Shown here: in pieces, positions 17,562-26,893 of the stretch
How the letters are laid out: each line of letters starts with the position of its first letter
Position numbering within the stretch: the stretch's first letter is position 1
Source: Pseudomonas sp. G2-4
GTDB lineage: Bacteria; Pseudomonadota; Gammaproteobacteria; Pseudomonadales; Pseudomonadaceae
Direction of reading: 5' to 3'
NCBI RefSeq assembly: GCF_030064125.1
Contig: NZ_CP125957.1
Location: 6,587,896 to 6,651,895, forward strand
DNA length: 64,000 nt
Notes under the pieces: generated by a model
What the model saw: the letters and a program-made list of their open reading frames with translations, nothing else
What the model was told of the DNA's origin: nothing
Database searches by the model: none
Made by a program: the position numbers and the translations under genes

Positions 17562-19699
17562 GCGACGACGCCGAACGCTGGAGAGAGAAGTACCTCAAGA
17601 GTATCGAACAGCAGGAAAAGCTTGAGCGCCGCTGGGACGCTCGGCTCGACTTGCTGCGTCGTGGCCTGGTGCGTAGCACCCTGGCCGCCGAGGGCACTGA
17701 CCGGGCGGTTGATCAATGCATGAAAGAGATGCGCGATGTGGTGCGCACCGACGACATGGATGCCGCCCTCGCCGCCTTGTTGCCGCGCCTGGAGAAAGCC
17801 GTACTCGATTCCGAGCAGCGCCGCGAGACCCGGATCGAACAGATCAATGCCGCATTGACGGCCTTGGTTGATCAGTTACAAAGCCTGCCACTGCCAAAGG
17901 ACGTCAGTCGGCCGCTGAAGAAATTTTCCAAGCAACTGGAGGACCGTGTTGGCCAGGCCCGGGAGATTCCGCTGTTGCTCAGTGAGTTGAGCGGTTTGCA
18001 GGGCAAGGCATTGAGCGCGCTGGACGGACCTGCCGGACCGAATCGTCCAGGACTGCTGCAACGATTGTTCGGCAGCCATGGCCCCGAAGAAGCACCGCAA
18101 CCGAACGAGCCGACTCAAAGTCGCGCGGCGCCTGTGTCAGAAACGACATCGCCGACGCCCACCCCCCCGGCAATCGAGGCAGCATCTGTTGCACCGGCAC
18201 CGGCACCGGCACCGGCACCGGCACCTGCGCGGGAGCAAGCCCGAACACTGGAGGCGGCGCCCGAGCCGGTCGCCGTCATTGTACCGATGGACGAGCCTGA
18301 TCCAGCGCCCGCGCCGACACCTGTATCCGAAGCGCCTCAACCCGTCATCGAACCCGGCGAAGCAGATGAACCGCCGACGATCACCGATGAGCGTACGAAA
18401 ACGGAACCCGCGCTCGAGAATCCAGATGAGCTGCTGCCGCAGGCGCCGGCGACGACGCTGTCCGAAGCACCGCTCGCCGCTGCCGAAGTGACTGAGCCAG
18501 TTGAGCGAGTTGAGCCAGTCGAACCAGTTGAGGCAGTTGAGGCAGTTGAGGCAGTTGAGGCAGTTGAGCCAGCCGAGCCTCCGGCTACCGTTGATCCGGT
18601 GTCCATCGACTCGGATGAGGCCCAGTACGCCCTGCCCGACTCACCGGAGCCCTCCTACAGCTCGGTGGCCAGGCATATCGAAGACACCCTGCTGGGCCTG
18701 TTGGGTGACCTGACCCTGCCCGAGCGGCACCGTCCCCAAGCCGAGGCCATGCGGGAACGGCTGAAGAATGGCTTGAACTGGTACGAGTTGCTGCCGATCC
18801 TCGATGATTTGGCGGTACTCATGCTGGCCATCACCGACAGCGGCCAGCATGAGTTTGAAGCTTATCTGCAACGGCTCAACGATCGGCTTGAGTCATTCCA
18901 GAACAGCCTGCGGGCCGCCAGCGAAGACCATGCCGATAATCTGTCAGCCTCCAGGGACATGGACACCCAGATTCGCGAACAGGTGGATGGTCTGCAAAGC
19001 AGCGTCCAGGGGGCAGATGACCTGGAGGGCCTCAAGCGCGTGCTGGAGAATCACCTCGAAGGCTTGCTGGGCACCATGGACCAGCATCAGAAGCAACGCG
19101 ACCTGCGCGAGCAGGAAGTCTCGGCTCGCCTGAAAAGCCTGGCCGAGCGCGTCGCATTGATGGAACAGGACGCCCAGGTCGTGCGGGATAATCTCGAAGA
19201 ACAGCGGCAAAAAGCGCTCATCGATCCGCTCACGGGGCTACCTAACCGCGCCGCCTGGTCCGAGCGCCTCGAACATGAAGTCAGTCAGTGGCAGCAGCAC
19301 GGTAACAGTCTGTTGTTGGCCATGCTCGATCTCGACCATTTCAAGCGCATCAACGATAACTACGGCCATCTGGCCGGTGACCGGGTGTTGAAGCTCATCG
19401 CCTCGGTGCTACGTAGACGCCTGCGGGGTGGCGATTTCATTGCCCGCTTCGGGGGTGAAGAGTTTGTCCTGTTGGTACCCGACACTCCTCTGGCGGATGG
19501 CGCCAAGTTGGCGGAGGCCCTGCGCGCGGCCATCGAAGTCTGTCCGTTCCACTTCAAGGGCGAACCGGTGACGGTTACGATGTCCATCGGCCTGACGGCA
19601 TTCAAACCGGGTGAACGCAGCGATCTTGTGATCAAAAGAGCCGATCAGGCGCTATATCGCGCAAAAAATGCCGGACGCAACCGTGTTGAGCTGGGCTGA
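17558..19699 (+). CDS. GGDEF diguanylate cyclase (DgcH-like)
   Basis: This 713-residue cytoplasmic protein makes cyclic di-GMP. Helical and coiled segments at about 1-165 are followed by a low-complexity linker (about 180-350) with (Ala-Pro)n and (Val-Glu-Ala)n runs. A helical region (about 370-540) leads into the GGDEF domain. The active site GGEEF is at 632-636, and an inhibitory I-site RGGD lies five residues before it. It resembles P. aeruginosa PA5487. The linker is encoded by perfect short tandem repeats (18191-18225 and about 18496-18575). Confidence 0.88.
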   Translation: MSDDAERWREKYLKSIEQQEKLERRWDARLDLLRRGLVRSTLAAEGTDRAVDQCMKEMRDVVRTDDMDAALAALLPRLEKAVLDSEQRRETRIEQINAALTALVDQLQSLPLPKDVSRPLKKFSKQLEDRVGQAREIPLLLSELSGLQGKALSALDGPAGPNRPGLLQRLFGSHGPEEAPQPNEPTQSRAAPVSETTSPTPTPPAIEAASVAPAPAPAPAPAPAREQARTLEAAPEPVAVIVPMDEPDPAPAPTPVSEAPQPVIEPGEADEPPTITDERTKTEPALENPDELLPQAPATTLSEAPLAAAEVTEPVERVEPVEPVEAVEAVEAVEAVEPAEPPATVDPVSIDSDEAQYALPDSPEPSYSSVARHIEDTLLGLLGDLTLPERHRPQAEAMRERLKNGLNWYELLPILDDLAVLMLAITDSGQHEFEAYLQRLNDRLESFQNSLRAASEDHADNLSASRDMDTQIREQVDGLQSSVQGADDLEGLKRVLENHLEGLLGTMDQHQKQRDLREQEVSARLKSLAERVALMEQDAQVVRDNLEEQRQKALIDPLTGLPNRAAWSERLEHEVSQWQQHGNSLLLAMLDLDHFKRINDNYGHLAGDRVLKLIASVLRRRLRGGDFIARFGGEEFVLLVPDTPLADGAKLAEALRAAIEVCPFHFKGEPVTVTMSIGLTAFKPGERSDLVIKRADQALYRAKNAGRNRVELG
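18191..18225 (+). repeat. Hexanucleotide tandem repeat GCACCG inside the cyclase gene
   Basis: About five perfect GCACCG units plus a partial unit encode Ala-Pro repeats in the linker. In-frame slippage would change linker length without frameshift. Confidence 0.9.
18496..18575 (+). repeat. Nine-bp tandem repeat (GTTGAGGCA type) inside the cyclase gene
   Basis: Consecutive 9-bp units (GTTGAGCCA variants, then four nearly perfect GTTGAGGCA) encode Val-Glu-Ala/Pro repeats. The unit is a multiple of three, so copy change alters only length. Confidence 0.85.
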
Positions 19700-19803
19700 A
19701 AACAAATTGTTCCATTTTGTTTAATATCGGCGGGTGAGCCCGATCATTCGCCAGGCGATACGTTACACTGTTGCATTACTTCCAGCGCGTAATGCATTCC
19801 GCC

Positions 19804-20583
19804 ATGAAATTTTTGTCGCTCATTGTCGCTTTATTGATTCTGGCCGGTTGCGCCAGCGGTCCACGGCTCGATACCAGCCACCCTTCAGTCAACCACGACA
19901 GCCGCATCCAATTCGTGGTGGTGCATTACACCTCGGCCTCCCTCGAACGATCCCTGGCGTTGCTGACCCACGGCGAAGTCAGTGCTCATTACCTGATTGG
20001 CGACGATAAGCGCGCGACCATTTATAAACTTATGGATGAAAACCGCCGCGCCTGGCACGCCGGGGAAAGCGAATGGCAAGGCCGGACCTGGCTCAACTCC
20101 AGCTCCATCGGGATTGAAATCGTCAATCCAGGCTTCGTCGATACGCCGACCGGGCGGCTCTGGTACCCCTACAGCGAAGCTCAGGTCCAGACGTTGATCG
20201 TGTTGCTCAAGGACATCGCCCAGCGTAACGCGATCAACCCGCGCAACATCATCGGCCACAGCGACATCGCTCCCTTGCGCAAGCTCGATCCGGGGCCGCT
20301 GTTTCCCTGGAAACGCCTGGCAGAGGCCGGCTTGGGAATCTGGCCAGACGAACAGGCCGTGGCGCGCCAGCAAGCCGTATTCGCCGCGCAGTTGCCGAGC
20401 GCCAGTTGGTTCCAGGCCGAACTGGCCCGCTTCGGCTACCCGACGCCCCAGACGGGCGAATGGGATGTGGCCACCCACCATGTGCTGGCTGCCTTTCAGC
20501 TGCACTACCGGCCGACCCGGTTCGACGGTACGCCGGATGCGCAAAGCGCGGCGATTTTGCAGGTGCTCAACCAGACAAAATAA
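19804..20583 (+). CDS. ampDh2: N-acetylmuramyl-L-alanine amidase AmpDh2 (lipoprotein)
   Basis: This 259-residue Amidase_2 enzyme cleaves the stem peptide from muramyl residues. The lipobox LAGC (Cys17) implies anchoring to the outer membrane, as known for AmpDh2. Zinc ligands are visible in FVVVHYTS and IGHSDIAPLRKLDPG. A C-terminal peptidoglycan-binding helical domain (about 200-259, FGYPTPQTGEWD...AFQLHYRP) follows. ATG 19804 gives the lipoprotein signal peptide; the frame extends 11 codons further upstream. It lies between the cyclase and the EAL genes. Confidence 0.9.
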   Translation: MKFLSLIVALLILAGCASGPRLDTSHPSVNHDSRIQFVVVHYTSASLERSLALLTHGEVSAHYLIGDDKRATIYKLMDENRRAWHAGESEWQGRTWLNSSSIGIEIVNPGFVDTPTGRLWYPYSEAQVQTLIVLLKDIAQRNAINPRNIIGHSDIAPLRKLDPGPLFPWKRLAEAGLGIWPDEQAVARQQAVFAAQLPSASWFQAELARFGYPTPQTGEWDVATHHVLAAFQLHYRPTRFDGTPDAQSAAILQVLNQTK

Positions 20584-20655
20584 TGACGCCCGTCCGACGA
20601 ATCGGGCCAAATCCAAATCAGAAGCTATAACTCATTGGTAACTTTCGGATTACCC

Positions 20656-22272
20656 ATGATGACGGCTGCCCGCGAAACCCTACAGAGCTGGCTCCATCGC
20701 CCCCTATTCCTGGCGATGATGGCGGCTGCCTTGAGCACGGTGCTGTTGCTGGCCGGGAGCCTGGCGGTAGTGGTGCAGCAGATCCAGCAGCGTGAAAGCG
20801 AGCAGATGAATGCCCAGGGCGAGCGTTTCCTGCAACGCTTGGAGCAACTCTTCGGACAGCTGCGCGAAAGTCTCGACGATCTGCAAAACCAGCCGTTGCG
20901 TGGGTGTGACGATGACATGATCGCGACCTTGCGCCAGGTCAGCTTCAACTACCGCTTCGTCTACGAAGCGGTGTACATCGATGGCAGCGGCGTCTGTTCC
21001 AATCGCCCACACCAGAGCGGCTTGTCAGTGACTCGCCCGCCCGACATCCGGGGCCCGACCTACAGTTACTGGCTCAACACCACCACCGAGCCCGACGAGG
21101 ATCGCGCGGCATTGATGCTGGGACGTGGCAACTTTCGGGTGGCCACGTCCCGCGGGCATTTGACGGATGTGGTCGACCTGCCGCCGGGCAGCAGCCTGCT
21201 GGTCGTCCTGGATCATGGTGAGCGGGCCATTCCTGTACTGGGGACCAATCAATACTGGCCGCCAACGGAGCCCTGGCCGCCGAAAAGCCAGCATGCCTTG
21301 CAAGTGACGCAGAACCGGCTGATCTATCGGATGCCGACCGACAACCCGGAATATCAGCTGGTGCTTATCGCTCAGCGCCACGGTTTTCAAGTTCCGCCCA
21401 CCGCCTGGTGGTTGCTGCCCATCAGCCTGTTGCTGGGCCTGGGGATCGGGTTTCATGTGTTTCTGCTGGCGCGCCAGCGTCAATCCATGGATGCCGAATT
21501 ACACGGAGCGATCCGGCGTGGCGAGTTGCAGGTGCTGTACCAGCCGATTTTCGACTTGAACAGCCGCAACTGTGTCGGGGCTGAAGCCTTGCTGCGCTGG
21601 CGACGACCGGACGGCACCCTGACTAGCCCGGACTTGTTTATTCCGATGGCAGAAAACACCGGGCAGATCCGCCAGATCACCGACTTCGTGCTGCAGCGGC
21701 TATTCGACCAGTTGGGCCAGTTGCTGCGGGCTAATCCACAGCTGTACATCTCGGTGAACCTGGCGGCGTGTGATGTGATGGTGCCGCGTATCGGCGAAGT
21801 GATTGCTCGCCTGTTGGCGCTGCACCGGGTCTCGGCGCACCAGATTGCCTTTGAAGTGACTGAGCGCGGTTTGATCGATGTGCTGGTTGCCCGGGATAAC
21901 CTGCAGGCGCTACGCGACGTCGGGCATCAGGTGTTGATCGACGATTTCGGCACCGGCTATTGCAGCCTGGCCTACCTGCAAACCCTGCCGGTGGACTGCC
22001 TGAAAATCGACAAGGCTTTCATCGATGCCTTGGGTCACGATGCCGCCAGCAGCGGTGTGGCCCCTCATATCATTCGCATGGCCCACGCGCTGCAGCTCAA
22101 GGTGATCGCCGAAGGGGTCGAGTATGAAGCCCAAGCCTCCTACCTGAGCAGCGAGGGGGTGAAGTTTGGTCAGGGTTGGTTGTTTGCGCATGCGCTCAGT
22201 GCGGTGCAGCTCATCGAATTGATTACACGGGGTCGGCGCCTGCGCGGACGACGCCTGGACGATGAAGCCTGA
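20656..22272 (+). CDS. Membrane EAL-domain cyclic di-GMP phosphodiesterase
   Basis: This protein of about 538 residues has a TM at roughly 20-45, a periplasmic sensor with Cys residues (LRGCDDD and GVCSNRP, like CSS-motif sensors), a second TM (about 250-270), then a cytoplasmic EAL domain. Catalytic motifs are EALLRW, FEVTERG, DDFGTGY, LKIDKAFID and IAEGVEYEAQ, all intact, so the enzyme is probably active. In CSS-motif enzymes the redox state of the periplasmic Cys controls activity, and dsbA lies nearby. I start at ATG 20656; ATG 20659 is an alternative. Confidence 0.88.
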   Translation: MMTAARETLQSWLHRPLFLAMMAAALSTVLLLAGSLAVVVQQIQQRESEQMNAQGERFLQRLEQLFGQLRESLDDLQNQPLRGCDDDMIATLRQVSFNYRFVYEAVYIDGSGVCSNRPHQSGLSVTRPPDIRGPTYSYWLNTTTEPDEDRAALMLGRGNFRVATSRGHLTDVVDLPPGSSLLVVLDHGERAIPVLGTNQYWPPTEPWPPKSQHALQVTQNRLIYRMPTDNPEYQLVLIAQRHGFQVPPTAWWLLPISLLLGLGIGFHVFLLARQRQSMDAELHGAIRRGELQVLYQPIFDLNSRNCVGAEALLRWRRPDGTLTSPDLFIPMAENTGQIRQITDFVLQRLFDQLGQLLRANPQLYISVNLAACDVMVPRIGEVIARLLALHRVSAHQIAFEVTERGLIDVLVARDNLQALRDVGHQVLIDDFGTGYCSLAYLQTLPVDCLKIDKAFIDALGHDAASSGVAPHIIRMAHALQLKVIAEGVEYEAQASYLSSEGVKFGQGWLFAHALSAVQLIELITRGRRLRGRRLDDEA

Positions 22273-22277
22273 GCCCC

Positions 22278-24068
22278 TCAGACCGCCAATGCCATGTAGA
22301 ACTGCGTGCCCTGCCCCGGCCTTGAATAAACCCCCATGCGTCCGCCATGGAGCTGGACGATCTCCTTGCACAACGCCAGGCCCAGGCCTGCGCCACCCTT
22401 CTTGCGTCCGACCTGGACGAAGGGTTCGAAGATTCTTCCCTGCTGGCCGTAGGCAATGCCTTCACCGTTGTCTTCGACGCTGATGATCACCCGTTCGCCG
22501 TGGCGCCGGGCCTGTAGCCGGATCTGGCCGTCATCGCCGGTGTGACGCAGGGCATTGTCGATCAAGTTGTCCAGCACCCGGTCCAGCTGCGCAGCGTCGG
22601 CATGCAGGCGGGGCAGCGGGCCCTGGATCGCCACGAGCAATTCGACCCCCTTGGCCTCGGCTTGCGCGGCGAACCGCAACCGGGCCGCTTCGAGTAAATC
22701 GTCGATGGAGCAAGGTGCCAAGGTCAGCTTTTGCAAGCCGTTCTGATAACGAGAGAAGTTCAGCAGGTCATTGATCAGCTGCATCAGCCGCTGCATTTCT
22801 TCATTGACGGTGTTGAGCAGGTCAGCTTCGCGGGACTCTTCAGGGAAATGCACGCGCTCCTGCAACAGGCCGAACGCCATGTGCATGCCAGTGACGGGGG
22901 TGCGCAGTTCGTGGGACGCACGCAACACGAATTCACTGCGGACCCGTTCGAAAGCACGCTGTTCGGTGACATCGTGCAGCACCATCACCGCGCCGAGGAT
23001 ATGGCCCTGGGTGTGACTGACGGGTGTGAGACTGTAGGTCAGTACCCGCGACTCGCCGTCCACCTCGATGCTCAGGTCGTCCGGCGCCCGGTCCTGGGTT
23101 CCGCCGCGCAGTACCAGTTGTAACTCTTCATCCAGCTCCAGGCGTCCCAGCGCCTCGCCCAGTCCCCGGCCCAGGCGTTCCTCATTCCAGCCCAATTGTC
23201 GCTGGGCTACTGGGTTGAGATGCTCCAGGCGGCCTTGGCGGTCGATCATCAGCAAGCCGTCGTCGATACTGTCGAGCACGGCTTGCAAGCGTTGCTGGCC
23301 GGCGAGCAGTTCATCGACATTGGTGGCCTGATGCTCGCGCAAGGCCTGGGCCATGATGCCGAAACGACGTGTCAGAAGATTCAACTCGGAGGCGGAGGAA
23401 ACCGGCAACGTCACTTCGAAATTGCCCTGGCCGATGTCATCCGCCGCAGCGGCCAGCGCCTCGATCGGCGCCCCGTAACGCCGGGCGATGCCGTGGGCCG
23501 TGACGAAACCAATGATCAACACCGCCAGTCCCACCAACCCTAGCAGCCCGGAAATCAACAGTGCGCGGTCACGGGCACGGTCCTGGGTTTCACTGATATT
23601 GTTCAAGGCGACGCGATACCCCTCGACCAGGCCATTGCGCAGCGCGTTGAATTTTGTGGTCAGTTCCTGCAGGTTTTCCCGCTGGGCCGGTTGTTGGCGA
23701 GTCGCTGTGAAGGCCTCGATAAAGGCGGTGTAGTCGTCTTTCGCCTTGCTGAAGGTGTTCGTCGGATGCTCCTGGCCACGTTCATGAGCGATGCCCTCCT
23801 CCAGCAACTCGACATAATGCCGCTTGGAGACCTCCAGCGCAGCCAGGTCAGGATCATCGTTGAGTATTACCATCAACTGATCGCCCAGCGTCTGGCGCAG
23901 CTTGAGCCCCAGGTCCAGCAGGATGAAGTTGTCGCGTACCGCTTGTTCCTGGGTGTTGGCCATTTGCATCACGCTGACCAAGCCAAGCACCAGCCCTAGC
24001 AATGCCACGGTAATCAGGGCCGAGATGCTGAGAAACAGCCGCGTGCGCAGCTTCATCGCCAGTTTCAT
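22278..24068 (-). CDS. kinB: Sensor histidine kinase KinB
   Basis: This 596-residue inner-membrane kinase partners with AlgB. A TM (about 12-32), a periplasmic helical sensor, a second TM (about 165-187) and a HAMP come first, then a PAS domain (VLDSIDDGLLMIDRQGRLEHLNP). The HisKA has phosphoacceptor His in SHELRTPVTGMH, and the HATPase has N box NLIDNALRHTGDDG and GGAGLGLALCKEI. ATG 24068 gives the length of P. aeruginosa KinB (595). The first codons follow the algB stop by 10 nt, so kinB is translated after algB. Confidence 0.94.
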   Translation of the reverse strand: MKLAMKLRTRLFLSISALITVALLGLVLGLVSVMQMANTQEQAVRDNFILLDLGLKLRQTLGDQLMVILNDDPDLAALEVSKRHYVELLEEGIAHERGQEHPTNTFSKAKDDYTAFIEAFTATRQQPAQRENLQELTTKFNALRNGLVEGYRVALNNISETQDRARDRALLISGLLGLVGLAVLIIGFVTAHGIARRYGAPIEALAAAADDIGQGNFEVTLPVSSASELNLLTRRFGIMAQALREHQATNVDELLAGQQRLQAVLDSIDDGLLMIDRQGRLEHLNPVAQRQLGWNEERLGRGLGEALGRLELDEELQLVLRGGTQDRAPDDLSIEVDGESRVLTYSLTPVSHTQGHILGAVMVLHDVTEQRAFERVRSEFVLRASHELRTPVTGMHMAFGLLQERVHFPEESREADLLNTVNEEMQRLMQLINDLLNFSRYQNGLQKLTLAPCSIDDLLEAARLRFAAQAEAKGVELLVAIQGPLPRLHADAAQLDRVLDNLIDNALRHTGDDGQIRLQARRHGERVIISVEDNGEGIAYGQQGRIFEPFVQVGRKKGGAGLGLALCKEIVQLHGGRMGVYSRPGQGTQFYMALAV

Positions 24069-24078
24069 AAGGGATTGC

Positions 24079-25425
24079 TCACAGGTTGTACTGCTTGCGT
24101 TTGCGATAGAGCGTGGACGCATCGATACCCAGGGTCTTGGCCGCCTGGTCGAGGGTGTCGGCGGTGGCCAGCACCGCCCCGATGTGGGCCTTTTCCAATT
24201 CGTCGAGGCTCAGCGCGGCACCGATTCGCGGCGCATTGTTGACCGGTTGCTCGGCCATGCCCAAGTGACTGATTTCGACTTTTTCCTGAGGACAGATAAT
24301 GCTGGCCCGCTCGACCACGTTACGCAGTTCGCGGATATTGCCCGGCCAGCGATAACCTAGCAGCGCTTCTCGAGCCTCGTCGCTGAAACCCCGGGCCGGG
24401 CGCGCGTACTCCTTGACGAAGCGCGCCAGGAAGCGATCGGCCAGGGTCAGGATGTCTTCGGTGCGCTCGCGCAACGGCGGCAGGTGCAGGGTGATGACGT
24501 TCAGGCGATACAGCAGGTCTTCGCGAAAACGCCCATCGCGCACCATGTCTTCCAGGTTGAGGTTGGTGGCGGCGAGAATCCGCACATCGGCGCGGCGTGT
24601 CACCGGATCCCCGACCCGTTCGTATTCCTTGTCCTGAATGAATCGCAGCAATTTGGGTTGCAACGGCAGGGGAAAGTCGCCGATCTCGTCGAGAAACAGC
24701 GTGCCGCCGTCAGCCTGGTTGACGCGACCCAATGTGCTCTCACTGGCGCCGGTGAACGCGCCGCGGCTGTGACCGAACAATTCGCTTTCCATCAGTTCAG
24801 TGGTCAGCGACGGGCAATTGATGGTGACGCAGGACTTCTTCGCACGCTTGCTCCAGCCGTGGATCGCCCGGGCCAACTCGCCCTTACCCGTGCCGGATTC
24901 GCCGAGAATCAGGATGTTGGCATCGGTGCTGGCGACCTGGCGAGCGGTTTCAAGCACGACTTTCATCGCCGGGCTGTGGGAGTCGAGGCCGTCCTTGGGT
25001 TTGCGCACTTCCCCTTCGAGGGCTTCGAGCCTGGCCGATAACTGGCGCACTTCAAGTTGCTTGGCGGTCGCCAGGCGCAGTTGATCCGGGCTGCAAGGCT
25101 TGACCAGATAATCGGCGGCGCCGGCCTGGATCGCATCGACAGCGGTGTCGACCGCCGAGTGGGCGGTAACGATCACCACCCGCATCCACGGCGCCTGGAC
25201 ACGCATTTGCGCCAGGACATCGAGACCGTTGTCCTCACCCAGGCGCAGGTCGAGAAAACACAAGTCGAACACCTGACGCTGAAGCAGGGTGTCGGCCTGG
25301 GCGGCGCTGTTGGCGGTGGCGACGGTATAGCCTTCGTCTTCCAGGCAGTAACGAAACGTACGCAGGATGGCGGACTCATCGTCTACCAGCAGAATGCGGC
25401 CTTGATGCTCGGTGGCGGATTCCAT
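24079..25425 (-). CDS. algB: NtrC-family response regulator AlgB
   Basis: This 448-residue activator is known from alginate and virulence control in P. aeruginosa. The receiver domain has phosphoacceptor Asp59 in LCFLDLRLG. The AAA+ domain has Walker A GESGTGKGELA and the sigma-54-contact loop GAFTGA (GHSRGAFTGASEST). A C-terminal Fis-type HTH follows (LDQAAKTLGIDASTLYRKRKQYNL). The intact GAFTGA means it could act at sigma-54 promoters. AAGGAGCGTAGGAAA precedes the ATG. A sigma-54-like promoter for the divergent gene lies 350 bp away. Confidence 0.96.
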   Translation of the reverse strand: MESATEHQGRILLVDDESAILRTFRYCLEDEGYTVATANSAAQADTLLQRQVFDLCFLDLRLGEDNGLDVLAQMRVQAPWMRVVIVTAHSAVDTAVDAIQAGAADYLVKPCSPDQLRLATAKQLEVRQLSARLEALEGEVRKPKDGLDSHSPAMKVVLETARQVASTDANILILGESGTGKGELARAIHGWSKRAKKSCVTINCPSLTTELMESELFGHSRGAFTGASESTLGRVNQADGGTLFLDEIGDFPLPLQPKLLRFIQDKEYERVGDPVTRRADVRILAATNLNLEDMVRDGRFREDLLYRLNVITLHLPPLRERTEDILTLADRFLARFVKEYARPARGFSDEAREALLGYRWPGNIRELRNVVERASIICPQEKVEISHLGMAEQPVNNAPRIGAALSLDELEKAHIGAVLATADTLDQAAKTLGIDASTLYRKRKQYNL

Positions 25426-25663
25426 TTTCCTACGCTCCTTAATGAATGATGTTGGTTAGTGTCAGAAAAATCGGGCAAGTTGCATGGTCATTTCTGAGGG
25501 GATATTACTCACCGCGAACGACCCTGTGGACGTCTGACGCCTAAAAGATTGATTTGAGTCCATTTTTTTATCGTTAATGCGCTCCGGGCGGTTCGGCTTG
25601 CTGGTTCCGACAGCTGTTTCTGATGGGCAATTCAAAAAGAATCCAATCCCCCTTTTCCTTCGT

Positions 25664-25712
25664 TCGTGCAATACGCACGACTCCTTCCCGCGCCATCGTG
25701 CAGGATGCGCCC
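25664..25712. promoter_or_regulatory. Twin palindromes: candidate activator-binding sites (UAS)
   Basis: A perfect palindrome TCGTGC-N5-GCACGA (25664-25680) is followed by a related, degenerate site TCGTGC-N5-GCGCCC (25696-25712). Centres are 32 bp apart, about three helical turns. They lie about 85-110 bp upstream of the sigma-54-like promoter at 25775, the usual place for binding sites of NtrC-type activators. AlgB is encoded next door and is the obvious candidate, which is inference. Confidence 0.55.
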
Positions 25713-25774
25713 TCCGCGTTTTACGCATCAGTTATAAGTTATTGTTTTTATTGATGTTTTATTTGCCAAAAAAC

Positions 25775-25790
25775 TGGCATGCCGACTGCA
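25775..25790 (+). promoter_or_regulatory. Sigma-54-type promoter
   Basis: TGGCATGCCGACTGCA matches the -24/-12 consensus TGGCACG-N4-TTGCA, with GG and GC exactly 12 bp apart. The predicted start site is about 25802, leaving a leader of about 57 nt before the ATG at 25859, which has a GGGGAGGA Shine-Dalgarno. Confidence 0.7.
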
Positions 25791-25858
25791 ATGATCTGAG
25801 TAACGTGGCGCTAAGGCGCTTCAACCAGATCACCACTCGGGTGGGGAGGAATTCCAGG

Positions 25859-26146
25859 ATGAATCGTCAAAGTGCCGCCCAATTTCGAATCACTTCCCTG
25901 CACGTCCAGCAGGTTTTGTGGGCTGCCGTAGCGCTGCTGGTCACGCTTGTGGCAGGCCAGCAATTGCTTCTCTGGCATCAGAGCCAACAGCCCGAGGCGC
26001 CACTGGTGTCGATTCAGCGTGCTCCTCAAACCCATTTCAGCTCCGTCAGCAGCGTCGCGGACATTTCCGCTTCCATGCGAATGATGGATGTCGATCAGGT
26101 ACAGCCTGTCACCGACATGCCCCGTCAGGAGCGCTGGGTGTTTTAA
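25859..26146 (+). CDS. Small single-pass membrane protein, unknown function
   Basis: This 95-residue protein has a hydrophobic segment at about 16-40 (QVLWAAVALLVTLVAGQQLLLW), then a periplasmic tail of about 55 polar residues (SSVSSVADISASMRMMDVDQVQP). It may be an uncleaved N-terminal anchor. I start at ATG 25859 because GGGGAGGA lies just upstream; the frame is open further upstream without support. It is the first gene behind a sigma-54-like promoter and is followed by a DUF1328 gene and an Ivy-like gene. I do not recognise a family. Confidence 0.75.
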   Translation: MNRQSAAQFRITSLHVQQVLWAAVALLVTLVAGQQLLLWHQSQQPEAPLVSIQRAPQTHFSSVSSVADISASMRMMDVDQVQPVTDMPRQERWVF

Positions 26147-26205
26147 CTTGATGGACCGGTCGTCTACCGCACTGGAACCATCGCCGCCAGACCCTAACTA
26201 AATAG

Positions 26206-26391
<186 letters not shown>

Positions 26392-26393
26392 CC

Positions 26394-26858
26394 ATGAAGG
26401 CTTCAATTAAAGGACTGGCCGCCGCCCTGTTGTTGGGCGGCAGTGCCACGGCAATGGCTGCCAATGATGGACAGATGCGGGTCAATCAGTTGCTTGAAGC
26501 AGACCCGCAGTATCGTCAAACCTGGCAGCAGATCGTCAAAAAGGAAGAACGCCTGCCGGAGTGGGTGATGAACCTGTCGGGCGATTCGGAACAGATGAAT
26601 GCTGTCGAGGAAGATGGCGACAAGTATCTGGTCGGCCCGTTGTGCGAAACCCAGGCGACGTGCCGCAGCAAACGCCTGATCGTGGCGTTCAGTTTTGATA
26701 AGGACGAGGCCTACGCCATGTTGGTGGAAGTCCCTGCCGGATTGCCAGCCGACAAGTCGCCGACCCGTCACGCCGACTACCGTTTCCTCGGTAAACCCGA
26801 TGACGGTATGCAGAAACTGTTAATGGAACAACTCAAGAAAGATCCCAACTGGTATTGA
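26394..26858 (+). CDS. Ivy-like periplasmic protein (lysozyme-inhibitor family)
   Basis: This 154-residue protein has a signal peptide (MKASIKGLAAALLLGGSATAMA). The mature part resembles the Inhibitor of vertebrate lysozyme family (VNQLLEADPQYRQTWQQI, LPEWVMN, LIVAFSFDKDEAYAML). The inhibitory loop of E. coli Ivy is a disulfide-closed CKPHDC; here the Cys pair is C84 and C90 around ETQAT, with no His, so lysozyme inhibition may be lost or differ. P. aeruginosa has a second Ivy homologue at the equivalent site (PA5481). It is the last gene of the three-gene operon and ends at a perfect hairpin. Confidence 0.82.
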   Translation: MKASIKGLAAALLLGGSATAMAANDGQMRVNQLLEADPQYRQTWQQIVKKEERLPEWVMNLSGDSEQMNAVEEDGDKYLVGPLCETQATCRSKRLIVAFSFDKDEAYAMLVEVPAGLPADKSPTRHADYRFLGKPDDGMQKLLMEQLKKDPNWY

Positions 26859-26866
26859 GTTTTGAA

Positions 26867-26893
26867 AACGAGAAAAGCAGCCCTGCTTTTCTC
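26867..26893 (+). terminator. Hairpin terminator after the Ivy-like gene
   Basis: GAGAAAAGCAG / CTGCTTTTCTC is a perfect 11-bp stem with a two-base gap, starting 11 nt after the stop and followed by TTCT. Confidence 0.7.

Noticed and set aside
18191..18225. CRISPR-like array
   Set aside because: Repeats are directly adjacent 6-bp units within a coding frame, with no spacers.
25577..25858. N-terminal extension of the small membrane protein
   Set aside because: It would span the sigma-54-type promoter and twin palindromes; ATG 25859 has the good Shine-Dalgarno.
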